Shown here: one piece after another, positions 52,298 to 63,383 of the stretch
How positions within the stretch are numbered: the stretch's first letter is position 1
How the letters are laid out: the number at the start of each line of letters is the position of its first letter
NCBI RefSeq assembly: GCF_963855985.1
Contig: NC_087092.1
Coordinates: forward strand, 13,640,001-13,704,000
DNA length: 64,000 nucleotides
Reading direction: 5' to 3'
Source: Ostrinia nubilalis
Lineage: Eukaryota > Arthropoda > Insecta > Lepidoptera > Crambidae
Translations under genes and position numbers: made by a program
Notes under the pieces: model-generated
What the model saw: only the letters and a program-made list of their open reading frames with translations
What the model was told of the DNA's origin: nothing
Database searches by the model: none

Positions 52298-55200
52298 CTA
52301 CTCGTCGCCAAACTTGATGTTCTGCGCCAGTTTGATAGTGCCAGAGTAGTTGATGGTGACAGTGGACCGGCGCATGTAACTCTTCCAGGAGTCGGAGCCG
52401 CACTCGCGGCCGCCGCCCGTGGCTTTCTCGCCGCCGAAGGCCCCGCCTACTTCCGCGCCGTTGGTCGGGATGTTCACGTTGACGATGCCGCAGTCCGAGC
52501 CGTGGGGACCGATCCACTGGAAGTACAAGTTAGATGCATCAGTCTATCATCAGTCCCGGTCTGTGAGCACGTAGAATTTTGTCCAATGACCCCAAGTCCC
52601 ATCCTTATCGCTCGCGCGTAATTATATTGCTGTCGCGACTGTGCGACGGGCGCCCGCAGTGAGTGTGCGAGCGCGACAGCAACATAATTACGCGCGAGCA
52701 ATAAGGTTGGGTAGCTTGGGGTCATTGGACAAAATTCTACGTGCTCGCAGACCAGACTACACTCAGCGGCACGGAATTTGGCCCAAGCCTAAACAACCAG
52801 ATTTGAGGCCAAATTGGTGTTGTATACCTAAGTTTCGTGTGACATGTTAACAGAACATTTGTTTTTGTTAATTTAAGAGGCTAGATTTCTAAAAAAAATG
52901 CGTCTGTTTAACTTTTTTGACTCTAGAAACGCATTTCGTTGTTGGAGCGTAAAGAGTACGGGTAAGTTTAAATTCGATATTAAATGTTGTAAGGGTTTGG
53001 CGTTTGGTTTTTTGTTTTTAAATTAATCTTAGGGTTATTCTCGTTTCCATAATTTGAGAGTAATGCCCATTACTCCAGCTCAAGTTGCTCAAATAGTGTT
53101 GCTTAGAAGTCAAGGGCGTATGCAGCGGGAGATGGCTGAAACTTTCAATTTATGGCGTACAAACTTAAGATACACGTTAAAAAGGCATGACCAGACCGCC
53201 TTTTACACAAGAAGATCAAGAAGTCAGGAATTAAGGTGTAAATCAGCGCGCGATGACCCGATTATCGTGCTTGCAATATCAAGAAATCGGGTTCTCACTA
53301 CGTTTGAGATACGCCAGCGTTTACAAACAGCAAGCCCAGTGAATATCAGTGAGCACACAATAAGAAGAAAGATGGAGGATCATAACCTGCATACTCGAAG
53401 ACCAGCTCGAGGACCAGAACTTCTCCGATACCTTCGCGAAGTGCGACTTACGTTTTCTAGAGAACATGCAAATTGGACGTTAGACTAATGGAGTAAACTC
53501 TTTATGAAAACTGTCTGTTTGCGTAGTAACTCTTCTCCGCACCTTCTCTATACACTTCCACGGCCGTCTGGAGCTCTTAAGGTGACTCTGGAATCATCGA
53601 TCCATAGAACTTTACTCCATTAGCCTTTCGTCCAATTTGCATGTTCTCTAGAAAACGTAAGTCGCACTTCGCCAAGGTATCGGAGAAGTTCTGGTCCTCG
53701 AGCTGGTCTTCGAGTATGCAGGTTATGATCCTCCATCTTTCTTCTTATTGTGTGCTCACTGATATTCACTGGGCTTGCTGTTTGTAAACGCTGGCGTATC
53801 TCAAACGTAGTGAGAACCCGATTTCTTGATATTGCAAGCACGATAATCGGGTCATCGCGCGCTGATTTACACCTTATTTCCTGACTTCTTGATCTTCTTG
53901 TGTAAAAGGCGGTCTGGTCATGCCTTTTTAACGTGTATCTTAAGTTTGTACGCCATAAATTGAAAGTTTCAGCCATCTCCCGCTGCATACGCCCTTGACT
54001 TCTAAGCAACACTATTTGAGCAACTTGAGCTGGAGTAATGGGCATTATTCTCAAATTATGGAAACGAGAATAACCCTAAGATTAATTTAAAAACAAAAAA
54101 CCAAACGCCAAACCCTTACAACATTTAATATCGAATTTAAAGTTACCCGTACTCTTTACGCTCCAACAACGAAATGCGTTTAGAGTCAAAAAAGTTAAAC
54201 AGACGCTTTTTTTTTATTAATCTAGCCTCTTAAATTAACAAAAACAAATGTTTTGTTAACATGTCACATGAAACTTAGGTATACAACACCTATTTGGCCT
54301 CATATCTGGGTGTTTAGGCTTGGGCCAAATTCCGTGCCGCTGAGTGTATTTACGTTGAGTGGCAGGATCATACCTACTAGTCAAACTAAAACAGTGCCCC
54401 AAGTAAGCTAGTATCGGTCTTAACACATTAAAATGCGATTTGCGACTTTTACGGGTCTAGAATTCGCGGAAAATAGTTTATATGTCCTAGCAAATTTCTT
54501 TGGGGTCTTTTTAGTGCCCCCCCAAGAAAAGTCCATAATGAATTTGCTTATGGGTTAATCCGGCACTGACTGCAGTCCAGGTATTCAATAAACAGTTGAG
54601 TTTGAAAAGCAATGACGTCGTTTGTCTTTGCCTCAAAATCTGTGGGAGAGTCGCCTTTTGACATCTCATTAAAAAGGATGTAACTTTAGACTGGTATCAC
54701 AATTACCCTAGCCGTCAAACTGCATCTCAAACTTCATATAAATACACTTCATACATACCTTGAAGACGTCTCCAAGGTTCTCCGTGAACACACTGGACGA
54801 CAGGCCCTGCTCCACTTCATTATTGTATGCTATTCCAGTATCCAAGTCAGGGATCGGGATGCAGTAAACGATCGGCGCGAAGCATTCGCTCTTGACTAAG
54901 GGAGAGTCGTGGGGTAGACCAGTCACAATGGTCGGCTCTACGAAGTAACCTTCACGTTCGATCACCTGGAATTTTGTTGATTTAGAAAAGGTACTGATAA
55001 TTTACATTTTATGACGATTATGAAAATATTCTAAAACCACGTCAAGTGATCGCATTCAAAATTTTACGCGCAGCAGCGTAGACTAGATATTTAAAGCATC
55101 GAATAATTATCAAGGAGCCGAAAATGAAGTGCCCATTGATTCTGGTTGAATTGACCTATGCTGTTACTTGTGTATTATGCGGATACGTGATAATATTAAT

Positions 55201-58200
55201 TGGTTAAATTTTTTGGTCCTCCGAGCCGGATATTGTGGCAGCGTCATGCAGGTATTCATAGTCTACAAAAATTTATATTATAGTCTAACTTGCTGTCAAC
55301 TTTACATAAGTATTAAAACTTACTTTTCCTCCAAATTCGATAGTTCCACCCTGCTTGACGATTTCCGCCACAGTCTTCTTATACGCTTCGACGGCGGCGG
55401 GAGTGTGCAGCGGTCCGATCAGAGTCTCGGACAGCAGCGGGTCTCCGATCTTGCTGACCACGCCTGCGTATGCCTTCTTCAGGCGGGAAACTACTTCGCT
55501 GTACACCTGTTAAAAATAAAAATATTTATATTAGAATACCCCATTTGATCTTCTTGTTATTTGTTGGCGAGAAAGTAAGTAATAATTTTATCAGTTTTAT
55601 CTGTGTTTAGTCAAATAATTTGTGCAATAATGGAGGATTCATAATGCAAAACCTTAGTTAAAATTTTCCAGTAGGAAAATGTACGGCGCGGCTTCCGCAG
55701 TCAGTCAGTGTTAAGTATTCGTGAACGTGCATGAACAGAATTGGAAAAAGTTGCAGGGACTGTTTAACTATTGTATTTTACCACCTCTATTTACACCATG
55801 TGACAACCAAATAAATAAATGCTTTTATCCAACAGTGGACGTCTTTCAGGAGAACAGAAATCTGAGTATTAACCTTGTGTATAAGCAGGCGCTTGGTCCA
55901 ATCGTGAAAAATGTACAAATTCGCGATTAGTCCAATGAGGATCAGTACTGTTGTAGAAAATTCAATAAAACTAGTATCTGAGTATTTCTCAAAAAAAATG
56001 TACATTTTGAAAAAAAAAGTGTGCTTTGAAACAGTTCAAAAGTTTTATGTTTATAAATCATCACACAAAAAAAACACACACACAATTTTAATCCTACTTA
56101 TTACCAAATATTTAGATATTTTAAAAATAGTCCTTTTTTTACCTTTCATACAAAAACCTGTTTGCCACCCTAGCTTTTTCATGTATTTTTGTTTTATAAA
56201 ATGCGATACGTAACTAAATTATTGTAAATTTCTTTGTATTATCGTTCTACAGTAATCGCAGTTTCTGTATCAAATTGATTTTCTATGGGGTGTCATAATG
56301 AATTGGCAATTTAAAGCAAAAAAACAAAATGAGTCGCTCTCATTTACTATTTCGTTATTTACTCTTTAGTTACGATTTATTTCTACTTTCCCATGGTTTC
56401 TGAACAATTCCGTATTTATTTTACATGGACAACAATAGCTGCACTCTGAATGGCTGTTGGCCTGACGTCTCCGCCATAACATCTATCGCGAAAATTAGTG
56501 AAAACGTGTGTGTTTTGTGGGATTACTTTTTCGTAACAGGCAGTAAAATCAGCGATTTTATATAGAACGGTAAGTCTTCATTTAACCATTTTTTGTAATA
56601 CGTGTGGTACGAACGTGTGGTACACAATTGTAGACAATTGTAGACAATTGTAGACAATTGTATATATAGTGTAAAGGAATTCCTAGACACAAAATTTGCA
56701 TGCTGATATTGTTAAGCAGAATAGTAGCACTCTACCTAAATTTAACACCTAAACCATTGTACCTATTCTTTGCAAATAAATACTTTGACTTTGACTTTTG
56801 ACTTTGAACATTTAGTAAGCTTTTATATTTGCTGTAACAAATTTTATCAAAAAAATACTTGTTTCTGATCTCATTTTGTCTAATATTTCGTTACGTTTTT
56901 TACGAATTTCGTTACGTTACGAAAAAGTACAACATAATGCTGAGTGTATACTGTTATTACCTGACTAAGCATAGTAATATTCACTACTTAATTTATTTCA
57001 AAAAATATAGAGCGTTATTAACAAAAGGATTGGATACTATCTGCTTTACAGAAGTGCCACCAGCAAAAAATTATCAAATCATTTAGATTACGTTTTTATG
57101 TGATTACTTCTTTTGTTTTTTTAGGAATGCCGCCAAAAACCAATGCCGAAAGGCAAAAAGCTTACAGAGAACGACTCAAAATGGATAAACATGATGGAAC
57201 AAAAATAATTTTATTAAAATAGTATGAATGATTACTCCCTTATTTTATTTCTAACCCCTTAATATTACCCCGTATTTGGGTGCATACTTACAAATATTTC
57301 GAATTGAATAAATGAAGAGCATTCACAATATTTCGCCAATGTATAACAAGCCTTATGGCCTTACTATTTCGTTACTACCGTTTCGTTACGTACATTTTTT
57401 TTGAGAAATACTCATCTACGTTAATCTTTAAGACATAAGAAAGATATATCTTTTTGAATTATCCAAATCGGACCATTACTTACGAAGATATCAAGTAATA
57501 AACATAGGCCGTTTTTGCCGCTAAAAGTCAACGTACGCAGGGCCGCGTGACGTCACTATATCCGAATCGAGCGCAGCCGGCATACTATTGGGATGGAAAA
57601 TATTTTTTTCCAGCTAAACTATCAGTTTTAGAAAAAAACTTTTAATAACATTTATTCATCAAAATAAAGTAACATATCGACCAGTAATTTTAAAAAATAA
57701 AAATTGTGAAAAATAAGTATCGCTATGTCCAAAAACCACATTTTCATAGGATTCGATGCAATGCGGAGACGCGGTTGGGGTGAGTGTAACTTAATGATTG
57801 TTTGTATTGAATATAATAATACATAATATGATGCTAATACCCAGTTTCTGGCCTGGGGGGGGGGGGTTAAGTCATACCCAGATTCGGGCCGAGGGGGAGT
57901 CATACCCAGCTTATGCTTATGGGCTGGGGGGGGGTCAAGTCATACCCAGTTTCTGGCATTTCTGGCATGGGGGGGGGGGGGGGGTGTCATAACAGGTAGG
58001 TATTGCGTGTACATCGAAATGATCTTCATAGCAATGTCTTGTAGCCTAGGCAGAGTGTATATGCCTCAGCTATACCTTATTGTTAGAAGTAAATAAATTA
58101 ATACTTATAAATTTTTATATTTTACTTGGAAGAAGATATGACTCTAACAACACTTATGAACACTTTATTTGAATAAATCGCCAAATATACCACCGCGGAG

Positions 58201-61200
58201 ACCCCAATCGCGTCTCTGCGTTCCATTGAATCGTATGAGCGTATGGATTTTTTGCGTTATTTTTCACAATTTCAATTTTTGAAATTACCTGTCGATAGCT
58301 TACTTTATTCTGATGAATAAATGTCATTACAAGTTTTTCTCTAAAACTGATAGTTTGGCTAGAAAAAAATATTTTCTATCCACGCAGTACGCCGGCAGCG
58401 TTCGGATCGGATATAGTGACGTCATCGTCCCCGCGCCGGGCGGTCAGTGAACTTTTTTAGTAATTTGGCCATAACTTCGTCAATTTTTGTCGTAGAACAA
58501 AAATTTTTGGACTGTGTATTAAGGATTTCTTAGCCCTATAAATCTGCATTCACAGCTAAAAATCGAAATGATCCTCATTCGCGATTGGTCCAATTCGCTA
58601 TTGGAACAATTCGCATTTTTCTGCATATAGTAGTAAAAGTTGATTAAACTCCTTTTTTTTTCATTTTGGATATCCTTTTTCGCGAATTGGACTAATCGCG
58701 AATTCGTAAATTTTTCACGATTGGACCAATTGCGAATTGGACCAATCGCGCCTAAATGATGCAACACTAGCCCGTGATGACTATTGACTATGTCCAACAG
58801 TGGTGACGTCTTTTGGTAGAAAAAAGACAAAAGAAAACAGATAGTTAACCTTGTTGTGTATAAGCAGGCGCCTAGTAGTAGTGCAGCGCTGGCCCGCGGT
58901 CCCGGCGCAGGCGAAGAGCGCGGCGTTAAGCAGGAGATCCAGGTTGGCGTCCGCGTTGACCACGATCGCGTTGTTGCCGCCCAGCTCTAACAGGTGGCGC
59001 CCGAAGCGACGCTGCACTTCCACGCCTACCTGGAGTAAGTCGTTTTAAGTCATTTTTAGGGTTCTGTAGTCCTGACAAGGAACCCTTATAGTTTCGTCAT
59101 GTCTGTCTGTCCGTCCGAGGTTTTTTGTTAGTTAATGTAATCATTATGGTCTCGAAAAGCCCTTGTACATTTCCTAATATATTTTTTAATTTATTAATGT
59201 CATTTATTACTCGTAAAGTGGGCAGAGACTACATGATTTTTATATTTTTGATTTCGTTGTGTCGATAAAGCAGTGCTTATTGCGGTCAACATTGTCAGTC
59301 TCAAAAGCTCAATGATCTCTATGCGAAGTTTAAAACAGTAGGAAACATACTATCTTACATAGCTCTTAGAGCTGATGGCCTTTGGGGCAGAAGACAATAA
59401 TAATTCAAAATTTAACGATCTAGGCTATTTCTAAATAATTTTAAATTCCTTCTAATGCACAAAAATCTTTAGAAATTGAACTTTAGATCAACAACAAAAA
59501 AAAAATCTTACCTGCTGACCAACAGCAGTGCTTCCAGTGAAAGACACCAGCTTCATCCTGTGGTCCTTGACGAGAGTCTCGCCGATGTCTCTCCCTCCCA
59601 CACAGAGAGATGCGATAGCGCCGGGGAGGTTGTTCTTTTGGAGCACGCTTTCAACAATTTTGGTGACGGCCACCGCGGTTAAGGGGGTTGTGTCTGAGGG
59701 CTTCCATACGCTGACGTCGCCGCATACCTGTAAAATAATAATCGGTTGTATACTTAATGCCACATACCTGCATGATAAATGATCGGTTTGAAACAGGGTT
59801 CGAGGATATATATCAAGGGATATACAGGGTGTTAGGTAAATGGGTATATGAGCCGACACTAGCCCATGTTAACATGGGCATATAAATGGTATGGTGAAGT
59901 CAGAAATTTGATATCATCATTTTATTTTTTTAAGTTTTCATACAAAATAAATTTTATAAAATCCGATTTGTATGAAAATTAAAATAATTAAAATGAAGAT
60001 ATCAATTTTTTGACTTCACCATACCATTTATATGCCCATGTTAACATGGGCTAGTCTCGGCTCATATACCCATTTACCTAACACCCTGTATATCAACTTT
60101 TAAAATTTGTTACTGTATTTGTACTTTTTGACATAAGATTTTTATTTTTTTTAGTTGATTTTGCCGTATTTAAAAGAAATTATATGTTTTTGCTTTATTT
60201 GTCTGATTTTGAGATTTAAAAACATGTTTATGTAACACATATGCAATAGTATTCATGAATAATACAATAAAATAATAGTATGGCTTTCATACAAAATTGA
60301 TATATATCAAAGTTGATATATATCTGATATATATCATAAATATCCGATATTTTGATATTTATAATAAATATCGGATATTTTCGAACCCTGGTTTGAAATG
60401 CCTATGAATGGAAGCGTTCAGGCCATAGAGGCGTCGCCAAACGGTTTTTGTCCAGACTACAACCGTTTTATATGCAGAAACTGCCTTAACCGTTTTTTTA
60501 TATGGAAAACTGCCATGACTGCAAATACTACCGTAGACCAGTGGCTAAAATGACTATTTGGGCTGTCTTTATCATATCCTAGGTTAGGTTTCTCATATGG
60601 AACACATATATGATACATTTATATGTTTGTACACTATTATGTGCTTTAGACATTGCAGTTTTGAACTTATGTATGATTCCGGAAGGCATGTGAAGCCATG
60701 ACGTTCCTTTGAACCAAGTCACGCCTATCATCATAAAAGCCGACTCGGGCTGTAATCAAGGTTACAACCAACTCTGTAAATAGAAAAGTACCTACATTAA
60801 AAAATCATTTGTTAAATATTGGCATAGTAACTGATATAGGTCGCCCATGTTATTCCGATTAAATACTTAAGAATCATAAAATCGTAGCAAGAGGCAAAAT
60901 TATCTTATCTATGAAGTAGGCTTGATTGACCGATTTCGCTATAGATAAAATCAGACCCGCCTACATGAGTAAAATAGCGACTAAACAGCTATGCAAAATA
61001 CGTTGGAATTTATCAGATTTATCAATTACGTACAGCTTATTTAAAATCATTTTTACCTATCAACGCACTGTTGTTTCTTTACATAAAGTTGTACATTTAG
61101 GTATGCCACGTTGAGCGTAGGTAAATATTTATAAAAGACAATCGAACAAATGTTGCATTATCGGGTACAAGAGAGTACACGGTACACGATACCTATACTT

Positions 61201-63383
61201 ACTGCTACATATTACTAGTATTATAATAACTGTGAAGGAGGGAGGGTTCCGTACAAACATGTGAACGTAAATAGTCCATCCAAGGAATCGAGTCTGATGA
61301 TCCTAAAGTACCAACTCTAGTGGAGGAGTTCTTTCTATTCTATTCAACTCTAGTGGACGTAAATATGTACGTTCGTTCGTTCGTCTTGCAAAGCGTCAAA
61401 ATTCGTAGATACCTAGATGGACAGTACTACCTGGACGCGGGCAACGCAGGATCGGTCATTGTGGAAATCCTTGTCATCGTCCAGCAGTGGACGTGATTTC
61501 GCTGAAACTATACCAACTCTTAACGAAAAGGTAAACCATAAAACCAACGCAGGGCCCTCTTTTCCGCAGGGCACTCTGGGCACGTGCCCAGGGCCCGCGA
61601 TCGAGGAGGCCCCCGTCTGTTCTCATAAAAGACCTTTCTCCAGATGAGAAGGGCCTCCCTTGATCCTTATGTGCCCAGGACCCCTAGTAGGTAAGTTAGG
61701 TAGTAGTAGTATGGAGCAATAAAGAATTTGAATTTGGTGGAATGGTAAAGTATGGCCCTGAACCAACGTACCATAGCAATAGCGCTGTTCCACCCAAACA
61801 CAGCTACAGGGAAGTTGAAGGCCGTGATGACGCCGATCAGTCCCAGCGGGTTCCATTTCTCGAGCAGCACGTGTCCCGGCCGTTCCGATGGGATAATTGT
61901 CCCGGGTAACGTGCGGGACAGTCCCAGGGCCAGGTCGCACACGTGGATATATTCTACCACCTCTCCGATGGCTTCGGGGAGGATTTTACCTGGAATATTA
62001 CATGGAAAATTGATCATTTAATGTAGATAATAATGGATACTAAAACATCATCCATGATTATCTACTATTTGGGTCTTCTACGGTGCATGCTTAGTCTTAG
62101 AAATGATTGTTCATCAAAAGAGGTGAGTCGAAGTTAGAAGTTGGAGAGAGATATGATCTACAAGAAACATTTACGTGTGCGTAAGGTGAGTGCATTGGAC
62201 TGTGGAATATCTCAAAATAATGAGTGAGAATTTGAAATTGAACTCCCTGACATCAACGAAAACTTACGATTACGAATACAAATCTTTGAACTCTTGAGTA
62301 GTCAAGCTGAATTAGTGGACTTCGACATTAAATGACCGTAACTTTAGCACAAAGTGCCTACTTGAACTGGTGGGTATAAGTCAGATATAATACCTACAAT
62401 TGCTTTTATTTGTATCGCAATACGAGTAAGTTTTCTTACCCATTTCCAAAGAGACAAGCTGCCCCAAAGGCTGGAGCTTTTCCCTGAGAGCGTCCCCGAT
62501 CTGCCTGACGACTTCGCCCCGCGCGGGCGCCGGCATCTCTCCCCACATGTGCCACGCCTCCTGCGCCGCCACCACGCTCCTCTCATAGTCGCTGGTGGTA
62601 GCTGTCTGGACCTCCGCGATCACTTTGCCGTTGGCTGGGCTGTACGACTGGATCACCTGTAAAAGATCGTAAGAGATTGGATCCAGTAATTTTACTATTG
62701 GCGTATCTAGGGCTCTTTTTCAGGGGTTTCGATTAGTATCATAGCTCACTATCAAGTCTATCAACTATCATCTTCAAACCGGTAGCCCAACCCCGGCCCC
62801 TGCTTTTAAACGAGCATGAATTTTACCCAATTATGATATCTTCATCAAGGTCATTTAATATCTACTGCAGGAGCACAACCTCCTCTAATTTGGCCTACAA
62901 CACCCATGGTAGACGGGTTAGTTAGAGGTGTTCCAAAAAATATTAATTTTATATTCCCGCTGAATGGAAAGTGTAAAGGAAGTGTCATAATTCGCTGAGC
63001 TTGCGCTAAGTACGGAATTTATTAAAGAAATTACGTATAGTCCGGGCGCTAAGCACCACGCTTAGACATGATAGCGTAGGTATTTACAAACTCTTGTATA
63101 TTACATATTTTCTTAACAATGAGTCATTGATTGTGTGTGAACATAATTAAGTAGCAGATGGTTCGAGACTAAGTCATTGATAATAATTTACAGAGTTGAT
63201 ACATACCGGTCCACTAGCCTCCCATTTGCCGTTGAACACGCCGACATTTTTGTCACTGAGCCCGAGCTCCTTAAGGAAGGAGTATTTAGGGTCTTGAATA
63301 AGGAACGATCCGTTGCGAGCCATGATCACTCTCGTGGTTGTATGCTGCAGAGACAACAAGCCGCGACACACTACGCGATGCAT
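52298..63383 (-). CDS. ALDH7A1: Alpha-aminoadipic semialdehyde dehydrogenase (antiquitin)
   Basis: Eight exons: 63207-63383, 62440-62656, 61772-61989, 59512-59727, 58850-59029, 55324-55506, 54759-54965 and 52298-52516. Phases close at 538 residues, the vertebrate length. It oxidises alpha-aminoadipic semialdehyde to alpha-aminoadipate (NAD-dependent) in lysine breakdown. Key parts: [38 protein letters not shown], the general base Glu291 in LLELGGNNA and the nucleophile Cys325 in [22 protein letters not shown] [10 protein letters not shown], and a C-terminal segment with [15 protein letters not shown] and [12 protein letters not shown]. Starting at 63383 adds [20 protein letters not shown], a basic presequence without acidic residues, to the cytosolic start at 63323. 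Introns are full of inverted-repeat elements. Confidence 0.97.
52558..52753. mobile_element. 196-bp MITE in ALDH7A1 intron 7
   Basis: Arms GGTCTGTGAGCACGTAGAAT... and ...ATTCTACGTGCTCGCAGACC continue through TTGTCCAATGACCCCAAG. The centre is itself palindromic (taattatattgctgtcgc / gcgacagcaacataatta). Shares its ends with the hairpin at 19480-19551. Confidence 0.85.
53054..53488 (+). pseudogene. Tc1-like transposase N-terminal half, plus copy
   Basis: 144 codons: two helix-turn-helix-like DNA-binding segments ([20 protein letters not shown] and [14 protein letters not shown]) ending at the linker REHANWT. The DDE catalytic domain is absent because the frame stops at LD after the inversion point. 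It could bind ends but not catalyse. Confidence 0.85.
53620..54054 (-). pseudogene. Tc1-like transposase N-terminal half, minus copy
   Basis: Differs from the plus copy at only a few residues ([15 protein letters not shown] to GEVRL). After HANWTKG comes a stop. Beyond it the sequence continues [20 protein letters not shown], the region of the first catalytic Asp, so this copy is the more complete half and ends in the unique centre. Confidence 0.85.
55826..55888 (-). pseudogene. Duplicate of ALDH7A1 exon 5 / intron 5 border
   Basis: TCCAACAGTGGACGTCTTT, then ttaaccttgtgtataagcaggcgc, resembles 58792-58871, where the same order spans the donor of exon 5. It lies 2.9 kb downstream (in gene sense) of the real exon within intron 5. 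It carries only the last 20 or so coding bases. Confidence 0.7.
57127..57222 (+). CDS. Short transposon-type protein start ([18 protein letters not shown])
   Basis: 31 codons preceded by a good acceptor (tttgtttttttag). The N-terminal phrase with [12 protein letters not shown] is one I have seen at the start of insect transposon-associated proteins. The frame stops soon after (KIILLK then stop). An upstream donor-like gtaagt at about 56570 suggests a spliced 5' leader. Function unknown; probably a decayed element gene. Confidence 0.4.
   Translation: MPPKTNAERQKAYRERLKMDKHDGTKIILLK
57510..58450. mobile_element. Long inverted repeat around a G-rich minisatellite
   Basis: 57540-57780 (ctatatccgaatcgagcgca, attcatcaaaataaagtaac) pairs with 58180-58430 (gatcggatatagtgacgtca, cttactttattctgatgaat). 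Arms are about 270 bp, diverged. The loop contains the poly-G tract at 57850-57990. Confidence 0.75.
57850..57990 (+). repeat. Poly-G minisatellite
   Basis: Three to four degenerate units of AGTCATACCCAGTTTCTGGC followed by runs of 9 to 16 G. G-quadruplex formation on the plus strand is plausible. Confidence 0.85.
59794..60390. mobile_element. hAT-type element, 597 bp, in ALDH7A1 intron 3
   Basis: Ends CAGGGTTCGAGGATAT and, from the right, CAGGGTTCGAAAATATC. Exact 8-bp duplication GTTTGAAA at 59786-59793 and 60391-60398. Interior rich in GATATATATC/ATATCGG palindromes. A 264-bp MITE is inserted near its left end. Confidence 0.9.
59825..60088. mobile_element. 264-bp MITE (CAGGGTGTTAGGTAAATG) inside the hAT element
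   Basis: Ends CAGGGTGTTAGGTAAATGGG and its complement, flanked by TATA on both sides. The arms of about 120 bp are nearly perfect (ccatgttaacatgggc is itself palindromic). Confidence 0.9.
60399..61771 (-). other. Remainder of ALDH7A1 intron 3
   Basis: No gene. A plus-strand LINE 3'-end scrap lies at about 61410-61505 (ctggacgcgggcaacgca ... gtggacgtgatttcgctgaa). A block at 61545-61690 contains GGGCACGTGCCCAGGGCCC, shared with BTB intron 1. Confidence 0.6.
61990..63206 (-). other. ALDH7A1 introns 1 and 2
   Basis: Introns 61990-62439 and 62657-63206. No repeat or frame stands out. Confidence 0.6.

Larger units (their letters stand above)
52760..54346. mobile_element. Tc1/mariner-type element rearranged into an inverted duplication
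   Basis: TA target bases flank it (52758-52759 and 54347-54348). Ends CACTCAGCGGCACGGAATTT and the complement. The inverted arms extend about 730 bp each and include the 5' half of a transposase gene twice, in opposite directions (53054-53488 + and 53620-54054 -). The middle, 53489-53619, is unique and holds the start of the catalytic domain for the minus-strand copy only. Confidence 0.9.
55888..58745. mobile_element. Composite repeat region of ALDH7A1 intron 5
   Basis: Bounded by inverted copies of TTGGTCCAATCGTGAAAAAT (left about 55888, right about 58700-58745, where the unit ATTCGCGATTGGTCCAATT is repeated). Inside are a tetranucleotide-like minisatellite (ACAATTGTAG repeats, 56624-56664), a small transposon-type ORF start at 57127, a large inverted repeat at 57510-58450 and a poly-G minisatellite. 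Unit boundaries and class are uncertain. Confidence 0.6.

Noticed and set aside
61752..62021. 89-codon plus-strand frame
   Set aside because: Antisense of ALDH7A1 exon 3.
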